DNA of 64,000 bases, from contig CANBNG010000002.1 of assembly GCA_947370975.1 (NCBI GenBank), positions 186,001 to 250,000 on the forward strand. The letters are read 5' to 3'. Positions 26,155 through 34,332 of this stretch are shown piece after piece. The notes beneath the pieces were generated by a model that made no database searches, was not told where the DNA came from, and saw only the letters and a program-made list of their open reading frames with translations. Made by a program: the position numbers and the translations under genes. Source of the DNA: Beijerinckiaceae bacterium. Lineage in GTDB: Bacteria; Pseudomonadota; Alphaproteobacteria; Rhizobiales; Beijerinckiaceae. Numbering within the stretch: position 1 is the stretch's first letter; each line of letters starts with the position of its first letter.

Positions 26155-27189
26155 ATGGTCCTCAGGTTTTCAAGATTGGCGCCGCTCTGTCTTGCAGTCA
26201 TATTCGGGTTTTTCGACCTCGCTCGTGCTGCTGATAATGATTTCTACCAAGGCAAGACGCTGACGATCATCGTTTCAGCGGATGCCGGCACCGGGTACGA
26301 TATTTACGCGCGCACGATTGCTCGCCATTGGATGAATCATATTCCCGGCAAGCCGAGCATCATCATCCAGAATCTGACTGGCGCGGGTGGGCTTCGGGCG
26401 ACAAACCTTCTCTACAATGTATCAGCAAAGGACGGGCTGACCATCGGGCTCGTTCAATCCACCGTTCCGTTCGAACCATTTTTCGGCAACAAGTCCGCAG
26501 CTTTCGATCCGATCAAGTTCAACTGGCTCGGAACACCAAGTCAGGAGGTGCTGACGCTGGTCGTCTGGCACACGGTGCCTGTGCGCACGCTTCAGGAGGC
26601 GCAGAAGCGCGGGCTGACGCTGGCAGCCACAGGCGGCGCATCGACGCCGGCCTTCTATGGTCGAGTTCTCCATGCACTCCTTAAAATTCCGGTCAAGTTG
26701 ATTGCTGGTTACAAGAGTCAGAACGACATCTTCCTCGGAATGGAGCGTGAAGAGAACGATGGGTCTGCTGCGATTTTCTACTCGACACTGAAGGTCAACA
26801 AGCCGGACTGGCTCGCGGAGCGCAAGGCTATTCCGCTGCTTCAGTATGGCAGTGCGCCTGATCCGGACTTGCCGAATGTGCCCTTTGTCATGTCGCTTTT
26901 GGACAATGCAGAAGATCGGGAGGCGATGGAGATCGCCTCTGCACCGCTCGCGATGGGTCGCCCGCTTGTCGCGCCTCCGGGCATCGATCCCGATCGGATA
27001 GCCCTGCTGCGAAGCTCGCTGGACCGCACGTTCAAGGATCCTGCATATCTCGCCGATTGTGCCAAGCAGCTCATTGCCTGCGACACGCCCCTCAGCGGAC
27101 AGGAACTCGCGGGGATCCTGCAACAGGCCTATCAGGCAAAAAAGAGCGTGCGCGAGCGGCTCATCAGTATTTACGAGGCGCGGGACTGA
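26155..27189 (+). CDS. Tripartite tricarboxylate transporter binding protein (TctC/Bug family)
   Basis: A 344-residue exported protein: signal peptide to about residue 25 (LCLAVIFGFFDLARAA), then FYQGKTLTIIVSADAGTGYD at the mature start and IPGKPSIIIQNLTGAGG near 62, both hallmarks of Bug proteins. The ligand is unknown, usually a carboxylate. No TctA/TctB membrane genes are present, which is common for this family. A start at 26107 would add 16 residues before the signal peptide and is less likely. Confidence 0.85.
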   Translation: MVLRFSRLAPLCLAVIFGFFDLARAADNDFYQGKTLTIIVSADAGTGYDIYARTIARHWMNHIPGKPSIIIQNLTGAGGLRATNLLYNVSAKDGLTIGLVQSTVPFEPFFGNKSAAFDPIKFNWLGTPSQEVLTLVVWHTVPVRTLQEAQKRGLTLAATGGASTPAFYGRVLHALLKIPVKLIAGYKSQNDIFLGMEREENDGSAAIFYSTLKVNKPDWLAERKAIPLLQYGSAPDPDLPNVPFVMSLLDNAEDREAMEIASAPLAMGRPLVAPPGIDPDRIALLRSSLDRTFKDPAYLADCAKQLIACDTPLSGQELAGILQQAYQAKKSVRERLISIYEARD

Positions 27190-27343
27190 AGTCTGTTGCG
27201 TAAAAACCGATGAGGATCGGTCACTGGGGAAGTGTTCCATGGCTATCACGATCGGCGGCGCTCATTTTTTGCATAGCGCATGCGACAATCGCGTTAGGAT
27301 TGCCGGAACCGTCGCGAAAGACGGACACAAGGGAGGTCCCGCC

Positions 27344-28375
27344 ATGAAAGCACTCGTCATTTCGCTGGTCGCGATTTTGTCTGCGGCGCCCGCTGTCGCG
27401 CAGCCGAGCGAGCCCGTCGCGTTGCGCGGCATGGGGTCGTTTCATGTCGGCGGTCGCGTGGTCGACGTGAGCGGCGAGCCCGTGCGTGAGTCGAAGCTGC
27501 CAGACGGCAAGACGCAGAAGGTCGATCCGAACGGCAGCTTTCTCGTCGAGCAGATGTATGTGCAATATTTCTTGCCCGCAAAGCAGCGCGGCAAATATCC
27601 GATGCTGATGTGGCATGGCGGCGGTCTCACCGGCGTGACCTATGAAACGACGCCTGACGGCCGCGAGGGCTGGGCCAATCTGTTTCTGCGCAAGGGATGG
27701 GATGTCTATGTCTCGGACGCTGTCGAGCGCGGACGGTCGGGGTTCGCGGAGCGGGAGATCTTCAAGGGGGAGCCGGTCTTCGCGACGCTTGGGTTTGCGT
27801 GGGAAGCCTACCGCATCGGCGCGCCGGGCTCGTTTCAACCGGCGAAAGACAAGCGCGTCGCCTATCCCGGCATGCAGTTTCCGGTCGACGATTACGAGAA
27901 TCTGGTGCGGCAGCTCGTGCCGCGGTGGCTGACGACAGACGATGCCATCCTGCGCGCCTATATCGCCGAAATCGATCGCGTCGGGCCCTGTGTCCTGGTC
28001 GTGCATAGCCAGTCGGGCACGATCGCCTATCGCGCCGCCCTGGCGCGGCCGGACAAGGTCAAGGCCATCGTCGACGTGGAAGGCACGCTGCGCGGCGACG
28101 CGACGACGGCGGCGGCCGTCAAGCACATCCCGATCGTGGTGATCTATGGCGACAATGTCGAGAAAAGCGAGTTCTTCGCCACGCAGCACGCGACCAATCT
28201 GAAAATGGTGGACCTGGCGAAGTCGGTCGGCGGCAGCGTCGAGATCATGGATCTTCCGGCCATGGGCCTGAAGGGCAATTCCCACTTCCTCATGATGGAG
28301 CGCAACAATGCGCAGATCGCCGACATCATCGATCAATGGCTCGTCAGGAAGGGACTGACGGGCGCGGTGCCGTGA
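27344..28375 (+). CDS. Exported alpha/beta-fold esterase
   Basis: A 343-residue protein with a signal peptide (MKALVISLVAILSAAPAVAQ) and a hydrolase fold: YPMLMWHGGGLTGVTYETTPDG supplies the oxyanion region, VLVVHSQSGTIAYRAAL the nucleophile elbow (HSQSG, serine in place), and GNSHFLMMERN near the end the catalytic histidine. The ATG follows GGGAGGT. It belongs to a group of secreted esterases of unknown substrate. It converges with the next hydrolase gene, only 21 bases away. Confidence 0.8.
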   Translation: MKALVISLVAILSAAPAVAQPSEPVALRGMGSFHVGGRVVDVSGEPVRESKLPDGKTQKVDPNGSFLVEQMYVQYFLPAKQRGKYPMLMWHGGGLTGVTYETTPDGREGWANLFLRKGWDVYVSDAVERGRSGFAEREIFKGEPVFATLGFAWEAYRIGAPGSFQPAKDKRVAYPGMQFPVDDYENLVRQLVPRWLTTDDAILRAYIAEIDRVGPCVLVVHSQSGTIAYRAALARPDKVKAIVDVEGTLRGDATTAAAVKHIPIVVIYGDNVEKSEFFATQHATNLKMVDLAKSVGGSVEIMDLPAMGLKGNSHFLMMERNNAQIADIIDQWLVRKGLTGAVP

Positions 28376-28396
28376 CATGACGAGCAGCCGCGCGGC

Positions 28397-29221
28397 TCAA
28401 GCCGCGACAGTCAGGAGAATCTCCGTGAGCCGGTCCGGCATTTCGACCTGGACATTGTGGCCGGACGGGACATCGAACATGGCCCATCCGGCCGCCTTGC
28501 AGCTGTCGTAGAATGCGTCGAAGTTCGGGTTCGCAAAGCCGCGCGCACGGATGTAGGCCTTCTTGGCGATGCGCTCTCGCGCGCCAGTCAGCCTGATCGG
28601 ATCGAGCGAGACGCCGATCGGTTGCGGCGTCGCTTTCGCGTGCAGCCATTCGCGATCGGCCTCGCTCATGCGGTTGCTTGTACTTGGCGTGGGTGGTCTC
28701 GAGACCTCGCCGCGCTTGATGGCCTCGAGCACGGCCTCGCGACTTTGCGGTGAGTTGAGGTCCAGTCCCTTCTGGCCATCGTTCGGCATGAAGGCGTCCA
28801 GGAAAACGATGGACCCGATCGCCTCGCCGACATGTTCGGGAACGGCAGAAACCGGCCAGCCGCCGTAGGAATGGGCCACGAGCGTGATGTTGCGCAGGTC
28901 TTCCCATTTGATGAGGTTGACCACATCCATCACGTGGGTCTCGAGTCGGATGTCCTTGCTCATAAGATGCGACCGGTCGCCGAGGCCTGTCAGCGTCGGC
29001 GAGTAGACGCGATGCCCATTCGCGCGCAGTCGCGCCGCGACATAGGCCCAGACATAGCCGCCGCCATAGGCTCCATGTACCAGAACGAACGTCTTTTCCG
29101 CTGCGCCCTGCGTGGCCCTGGATCCGCTGGCCGCGGTCGCCAGAGCGGCTGTCGCGCCAAGCGCGCCCGCGGTCAGGATCGCTCTCCGCCGTGTCGTTGT
29201 TGTCGTCGTGTTGCTGGTCAT
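28397..29221 (-). CDS. Tat-exported alpha/beta hydrolase, hydroxynitrile lyase/esterase-like
   Basis: A 274-residue protein. The N-terminus TTRRRAILTAGALGATAAL is a twin-arginine signal. FVLVHGAYGGGYVWAYVAARL, the elbow VAHSYGGWPVS and a late SGHNVQVEMPD (catalytic histidine) match the small plant-type methylesterase/hydroxynitrile lyase group of alpha/beta hydrolases. Export of such an enzyme fits the hydrolytic theme of this stretch. The substrate is unknown. Confidence 0.8.
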   Translation of the reverse strand: MTSNTTTTTTRRRAILTAGALGATAALATAASGSRATQGAAEKTFVLVHGAYGGGYVWAYVAARLRANGHRVYSPTLTGLGDRSHLMSKDIRLETHVMDVVNLIKWEDLRNITLVAHSYGGWPVSAVPEHVGEAIGSIVFLDAFMPNDGQKGLDLNSPQSREAVLEAIKRGEVSRPPTPSTSNRMSEADREWLHAKATPQPIGVSLDPIRLTGARERIAKKAYIRARGFANPNFDAFYDSCKAAGWAMFDVPSGHNVQVEMPDRLTEILLTVAA

Positions 29222-29543
29222 GAGAGGCTCCCTGAGTACGGCGGGGTCTGCGCGCTTTCAAAGCATATTTCGCACTAATTTCTCTTTATTTTCGCTGTAA
29301 ATCTGTTCGGGGGCGATACCACGCGCAGTGCCCGCGCCATCCCTCATCTGTAGTAGACCGGCGCGCCCCGAAGATGCGACAGTCGTTTCTTATATTGCAA
29401 CATATAAACACCGATATTGTATATATGTATAAATTACTCTAAATAACAAATATTATCTGCTGCGTTATGCAAGTCTAGCTTGATCGCACATACAGAACAT
29501 TTTAACCATTTCTTATAAATGTTCCCGAATCTTTGGTGGTTCT
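29222..29543. promoter_or_regulatory. AT-rich upstream region of the collagen-like gene
   Basis: About 320 bases between two divergent genes. From 29390 to 29520 it is far richer in A and T than anything nearby (for example tattgtatatatgtataaatt near 29413), which suggests curved or silenced promoter DNA for the collagen-like gene. No clean -35/-10 pair was assigned. Confidence 0.45.
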
Positions 29544-32228
29544 ATGCGCCTGCGGCTGTCCCTGTTTTCGAGCGTCAGTCTCATCGCAGCAACGTCCTTG
29601 CCCGCAGCGGCGCAGACGCCGAGTCCCGAAGTCGTTTACCAGATGTTGCTTGAGCTGAAGGGCGAGCAGCGCCGTCTGATCGAGGAAAATGCGCGCATCA
29701 GCCGCGAACTGGAAGATGCCAAGCGCAAGCTGGCCCGCGTTGCCAAAGACAAGCCCGAACCAGCGCCGGCCACACCTGCCAAACCTGCTACACAATCTGT
29801 GGCGATCTTACCTCGTCCACGGCCTTCGGAAGCCCCGCCGACGCAGGCGGCGGTGTCGGCCCCAAATCTGAAGGTTGAAGGCGCCTTGACGCTGAAGGAT
29901 CCCGGTCAGGCCATGACCGGCTCCAATATGCAGGTCGGCGGATATGGGGCGGGCGCGTTTACCTTCCCGCTCGGCGAGAGTTTTGGCGCATCGGTTGACG
30001 CCGTCATGGGGGGCAGCGGCGGGAGCCGCTTTCTCGGGACGGCGCTGCATGGGTTCTGGAGAGATTCCTCCGTCGCGTCTTTTGGTATCTACGGCAGTCT
30101 CGCCCGCGCCGATGTGGGCGGGGCATCCCAGTTCACGCCCTTCGACCGCACCTTCGTGAAGGCTGGCCTCACGGGAGAGCTCTATCTCGGCCGCGTGAGC
30201 CTCGAAGCCATCGCCGGCTGGGAGACGGGCGGTCCTCGAAACTCGCCGACTTTGACCTTTGGCGAGGCGGGGCAAAAGAACAGGCTTTTCGACCAGGTCG
30301 ATCTCGCCTGGTATCCTATGGATGACCTGCGCATGAGCGTTGGGCAAAGATATAGCCAGGGAATGCACGCCTTCGCGGCGCGCGGCGAATATCAGCTGCC
30401 CAGCATGAACGGCGTCTCTATCTTTGGCGAAGGCCAGGCAGGAAAGAACGACTTCAGGTCGGTGACGCTTGGGCTCAAACTCTATTTTGGCACGCCCAAG
30501 AGCTTGATCAGGCGTCATAGGGAAGACGATCCGCCGATCTATCTGGCGCAGGATTATCACGATCTGCCGCGCGATATTTCATTGCGTCCAACACTCGTCA
30601 CAGCGCCTGCGGGCGCGACGGGGCCCCAGGGGTCTACAGGCCCGACGGGTGCTACCGGAGCCACCGGCGCTACGGGCTCACAAGGCGTGGCAGGTGTTGC
30701 CGGGGCAACTGGAGCCACAGGCGCTGCAGGGCCGGCGGGCGTGACCGGGGCGACAGGATCGCAAGGTGGGCTTGGCTCAACGGGCGCAAGCGGGGCTGCA
30801 GGATCGACCGGCGCGACGGGCGCAGCTGGACCGCAGGGTGTGGCAGGGTCTATCGGCGCAACCGGGGGAACTGGTGCGACTGGGCCGGTCGGCGCGACGG
30901 GCGCAGCTGGAGCTACGGGTCCGACGGGTGCTGCAGGTTCGCAAGGCGTGGCAGGCTCCACGGGCGCAATTGGTGCGACGGGCGCAGCTGGACCGCAGGG
31001 CGTGGCAGGGTCTACCGGCGCAACCGGGGGAGCTGGTGCGGCAGGATCGACCGGTGCGACGGGTGCAGCTGGAGCCATGGGTGCTACAGGTTTGCAAGGC
31101 TCCACAGGCGCGACGGGGGCTACAGGTCCGCAAGGCGTGGCAGGATCCACGGGCGCAACTGGCGCAGCTGGATTGCAGGGCGCGGCAGGGTCGACTGGCG
31201 CAACCGGTGGAACCGGCGCGGCAGGATCGGCAGGATCGGCCGGCGCGACGGGCGCAACTGGCGACACGGGTGCGACGGGGGCTACCGGTCTGCAAGGCGT
31301 GGCAGGCTCTACCGGCGCGATTGGCGCAACGGGCGCGCAGGGCGTTGCAGGGGCTACCGGCGCAACCGGGGGAACCGGCGCGGCAGGATCGCCCGGCGCG
31401 ACGGGCGCGACTGGCGACACGGGTGCTACCGGGGCTACAGGTTCCCAAGGCGTCGCAGGCTCCGCGGGCGCAATTGGCGCTACGGGCGCGCAGGGCGTGG
31501 CAGGATCTACCGGCGCAACCGGAGCCACGGGAGCTGCAGGTGCGACGGGAGCTGCAGGTGCGACGGGGGCTACAGGTCCGCAAGGCGTTGCAGGCTCAAC
31601 GGGCGCAATTGGCGACACGGGCGCCACCGGCGCGAGGGGCGCAGCCGGAGCTACGGGCGCCGCTGGATCGCAGGGCGCGACTGGGTCAACCGGCGCGATG
31701 GGCGATACGGGTGCAACAGGTCCGGCAGGTGCAACAGGTCCGGCAGGTGCAACAGGTGCAACAGGTGCAACAGGTGCAGCCGGATCGCAGGGGGCGACGG
31801 GCTCCACTGGCGCGACAGGACCAACGGGCGCGATGGGTGCGACGGGCTCCATCGGCATGACCGGCGCAATTGGCGCCACGGGCGCAACTGGATCGCAGGG
31901 GGCGACCGGCGCCACAGGCGCGACCGGCCCGGGCACGACAGCATTCGGGTCGGCCACAAATACAGCAAGATATGACGGATCCTCGAGTGCCTCTTGCACC
32001 TTGGGCGAAATCCTGTTGACCGGCACGCAACGCGTCGCAGTTGGTATGGTGGCGGACGGCCGACTTCTGCCAATCATGTCGTATCAGGCTTTGTATTCGC
32101 TTTACCGCAACACTTTTGGCGGCGATGGGACAACCACCTTCGCTCTGCCAAATCTCGCCAGCGCCGCGCCCAATCAATTGACGTACAGCGTATGCACCTC
32201 TGGCTACTATCCCACCACCGTCGATTAA
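29544..32228 (+). CDS. Collagen-like surface protein with phage tail-collar C-terminus
   Basis: An 894-residue exported protein in four parts. Signal peptide to about 23; a short coiled coil (LLELKGEQRRLIEENARISREL) and Pro/Ala-rich linker to about 100; an outer-membrane or porin-like beta region to about 345 (NMQVGGYGAGAFTFPLG, FVKAGLTGELYLG, SVTLGLKLYFG); then an unbroken Gly-X-Y stretch of about 148 triplets (353-797), mostly GAT, GAA, GST, GVA and GPQ, without lysine and with one arginine; and last a phage tail-collar domain (GEILLTG, MSYQALYSLY, FGGDGTTTFALPNL). Collar domains are known to trimerise, so the protein probably forms a trimeric rod on the cell surface. The many threonines are possible O-glycosylation sites. 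A glycosyltransferase gene follows after 84 bases on the same strand. Confidence 0.85.
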   Translation: MRLRLSLFSSVSLIAATSLPAAAQTPSPEVVYQMLLELKGEQRRLIEENARISRELEDAKRKLARVAKDKPEPAPATPAKPATQSVAILPRPRPSEAPPTQAAVSAPNLKVEGALTLKDPGQAMTGSNMQVGGYGAGAFTFPLGESFGASVDAVMGGSGGSRFLGTALHGFWRDSSVASFGIYGSLARADVGGASQFTPFDRTFVKAGLTGELYLGRVSLEAIAGWETGGPRNSPTLTFGEAGQKNRLFDQVDLAWYPMDDLRMSVGQRYSQGMHAFAARGEYQLPSMNGVSIFGEGQAGKNDFRSVTLGLKLYFGTPKSLIRRHREDDPPIYLAQDYHDLPRDISLRPTLVTAPAGATGPQGSTGPTGATGATGATGSQGVAGVAGATGATGAAGPAGVTGATGSQGGLGSTGASGAAGSTGATGAAGPQGVAGSIGATGGTGATGPVGATGAAGATGPTGAAGSQGVAGSTGAIGATGAAGPQGVAGSTGATGGAGAAGSTGATGAAGAMGATGLQGSTGATGATGPQGVAGSTGATGAAGLQGAAGSTGATGGTGAAGSAGSAGATGATGDTGATGATGLQGVAGSTGAIGATGAQGVAGATGATGGTGAAGSPGATGATGDTGATGATGSQGVAGSAGAIGATGAQGVAGSTGATGATGAAGATGAAGATGATGPQGVAGSTGAIGDTGATGARGAAGATGAAGSQGATGSTGAMGDTGATGPAGATGPAGATGATGATGAAGSQGATGSTGATGPTGAMGATGSIGMTGAIGATGATGSQGATGATGATGPGTTAFGSATNTARYDGSSSASCTLGEILLTGTQRVAVGMVADGRLLPIMSYQALYSLYRNTFGGDGTTTFALPNLASAAPNQLTYSVCTSGYYPTTVD
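30600..31936 (+). repeat. Gly-X-Y coding repeats (collagen triple-helix region)
   Basis: Nine-base glycine triplet units built into longer imperfect repeats, such as blocks coding GPQGVAGSTGA and GATGDTGATGATG that recur every 45 to 150 bases. The DNA similarity between blocks makes copy-number change by recombination or slippage likely. Perfectly repeated caggtgcaa units lie at 31727-31768. Confidence 0.85.
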
Positions 32229-32312
32229 CGTTTCGCCGGCTCACCTCCGGCGCCTTGCGCGCGAGCCCGGCGTTATCGGTCGTGCGGCCTGTTGCGTAGC
32301 AAGGAACCCCGG

Positions 32313-34295
32313 ATGAATGTGGCGGGCCAGAAAATTTGCCTGAACATGATCGTCAAGAACGAGGCGTCGACGATCCGCCGGTGTCTTGAGAGTGTGCGCC
32401 CGCTCATCGACCACTGGCTGATCGTGGACACCGGATCGACCGACGGGACGCAGGACATCATCCGCGCGTATCTGCGTGACCTGCCGGGCGAGTTGCACGA
32501 ACAGCCCTGGCGGGATTTCGCACATAACCGTTCGCAGGCTTTGGAGCTGGCGCGCGGGACGAGCGATTACACGCTCATCATCGATGCAGACGACACGCTG
32601 GAGATTGCGCCCGATACGGTGCTTCAGGCGCTGACCGCCGATTCCTACACGCTGGACATCGACGATGCCGCCACCACCTATCGTCGCACACAATTGGTGC
32701 GCAGCGCTTTGCCCTGGCGCTACGAGGGCGTGCTGCACGAATATATCACCTGCGATGGCGCCGGCCCGTCCGAGCATCTCTCTGGCATCAGGATGGGGCG
32801 CAATCATGATGGCGCGCGCCGGAAGGATCCGGAGACGTATCGGCGTGACGCAGCCTTGCTCGAGGCCGCCTTGCTCACCGAGACCACGCCGTTCCTGCGG
32901 GCGCGCTATCGTTTTTATCTGGCTCAGAGCTATCGTGACTGCGGTGAGTGGAAGAGGGCGTTGGAGCATTACCTCGCGCGCGCCACGCTCGGGTTCTGGC
33001 AGGAGGAGGTCTTTATCAGCCTCTATAATGGGGCCCAGCTCAAGGAGCGCCTGGCTTATCCCGATCAGGCAATTATCGACGCTTATCTTCTCGCCGCCGA
33101 TGCGCTGCCGACACGCGCCGAGGCCTTGCATGGGGCGAGCCGGTTCTGCCGCCAAAAGGGGCTCTACGAGCAGGGATATCAACTTGCAAAGCGCGGGCTG
33201 GACATTCCTGTGCCGTCCGACGCCTTGTTCGTCGAACCCTGGATTTACCAAACCGGCCTGCTGGATGAGTTCGCGGTCAATGCCTATTGGTCCGGGCGCA
33301 ATCGGGACTGCCTCGACGCGAGCCTGAAGATACTCGCGACCGGAAAACTCGCTGGGGCAGAGATGCTTCGCGTGGTCGAAAACGCACGGTTTGCAAGCGA
33401 GAAATCGCCGCGGGATCCGAAGCTGGGCGCATTTGGCGCCGAGGGCTTTATCGAGCAGCATGCTCTGGCGCCGCCAAGGCCGCTCCGCTCGCGTGTGGCG
33501 GGCTCACCGCGTGTGCTCGTCGCGATACTCGCAAAGCAGAAGGAGGAGTTTCTTTCCCTCTATCTGGAGTGCATCGAGGCGCTCGATTATCCCAAATCTT
33601 CGATCGTTCTCTATATCCGCACCAATAATAACACCGACCGCACCGAGCAGATCCTGCGTGAATGGGTGGAGCGGGTCGGCTCCCTTTACGCAGGCGTCGA
33701 GTTCGATGCTGCAAATGTAGATCTCAGCGTCGAGCAATTCGCCGCCCATGAATGGAATGCCGCGCGGTTCCATGTTCTCGGACATATTCGCAACATCAGT
33801 TTGCGTCGGACTCTGGCGCATGAGTGCGATTTCTATTTCGTGGCGGATGTGGATAATTTTGTCTCGCCCTCAACCTTGCGCGAGCTGGTGGCCCTGAATG
33901 TGCCGATTGTTGCGCCCTTCCTGCGCTCGCTTGGCTCGCGCTATTTATATTCAAACTACCATGCCGAGGTTGATGCCAATGGCTATTATAAAGAGAGCGA
34001 CCAGTACGGCTGGATCTTGAACCGCTGGGTGCGCGGCATCCTGGAGGCGCCAGTGATACACTGCACCTATCTCGTTCGTGCCGATGTGTTGAGTGAACTG
34101 ACCTATGAAGACGAAAGCGCTCGCTACGAATACGTGATATTTTCTGACTCTGCGCGCAAGCGCGGGATCCCGCAATATTTGGATAACCGTCAGGTCTACG
34201 GCTATATTGCATTTGCCGATGGCCATGAGCTGCACGTCGCCAATGGCATTGAGCGTGCAAGAAAACTATTGGCAAATGGGCAGAAGCTTGCCTGA
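32313..34295 (+). CDS. Two-headed glycosyltransferase: GT2 domain plus procollagen-galactosyltransferase-like domain
   Basis: A 660-residue cytosolic protein. The N-terminal third is a family 2 glycosyltransferase (LNMIVKNEASTIRRCLESV, IVDTGSTDGT, IIDADDTLE). Residues about 175-385 form helical TPR-like repeats. From about 398 a second catalytic domain begins: LDYPKSS, then NNNTDRTEQILREW, FYFVADVDNFVSP (DVD metal-binding motif), PIVAPFLRS, LYSNYHAEVDANGYYK, APVIHCTYLV, and GIPQYLDNRQVYGYI. This order and spacing closely follow, as I recall it, the C-terminal half of animal collagen beta-galactosyltransferases (COLGALT/GLT25D: LDYPKSR, D.DNF, IVAPML.S..YSN, YYK, V.HSTFL, YGYLP). The ATG at 32313 has AAGGA upstream; a TTG at 32292 is possible. 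Position directly after a collagen-like gene makes that protein its likely acceptor (inference). Confidence 0.8.
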   Translation: MNVAGQKICLNMIVKNEASTIRRCLESVRPLIDHWLIVDTGSTDGTQDIIRAYLRDLPGELHEQPWRDFAHNRSQALELARGTSDYTLIIDADDTLEIAPDTVLQALTADSYTLDIDDAATTYRRTQLVRSALPWRYEGVLHEYITCDGAGPSEHLSGIRMGRNHDGARRKDPETYRRDAALLEAALLTETTPFLRARYRFYLAQSYRDCGEWKRALEHYLARATLGFWQEEVFISLYNGAQLKERLAYPDQAIIDAYLLAADALPTRAEALHGASRFCRQKGLYEQGYQLAKRGLDIPVPSDALFVEPWIYQTGLLDEFAVNAYWSGRNRDCLDASLKILATGKLAGAEMLRVVENARFASEKSPRDPKLGAFGAEGFIEQHALAPPRPLRSRVAGSPRVLVAILAKQKEEFLSLYLECIEALDYPKSSIVLYIRTNNNTDRTEQILREWVERVGSLYAGVEFDAANVDLSVEQFAAHEWNAARFHVLGHIRNISLRRTLAHECDFYFVADVDNFVSPSTLRELVALNVPIVAPFLRSLGSRYLYSNYHAEVDANGYYKESDQYGWILNRWVRGILEAPVIHCTYLVRADVLSELTYEDESARYEYVIFSDSARKRGIPQYLDNRQVYGYIAFADGHELHVANGIERARKLLANGQKLA

Positions 34296-34332
34296 TATCG
34301 ACAGCGGCCGTCTCGGGGGCATGGTTTCGTGC

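Noticed and set aside
30557..32077. Long minus-strand open frame of 506 codons reading Ala-Pro-Val repeats
   Set aside because: It is the exact antisense of the Gly-X-Y region; low-complexity GC-rich repeats leave several frames open. The plus-strand collagen reading has flanking domains and a signal peptide.
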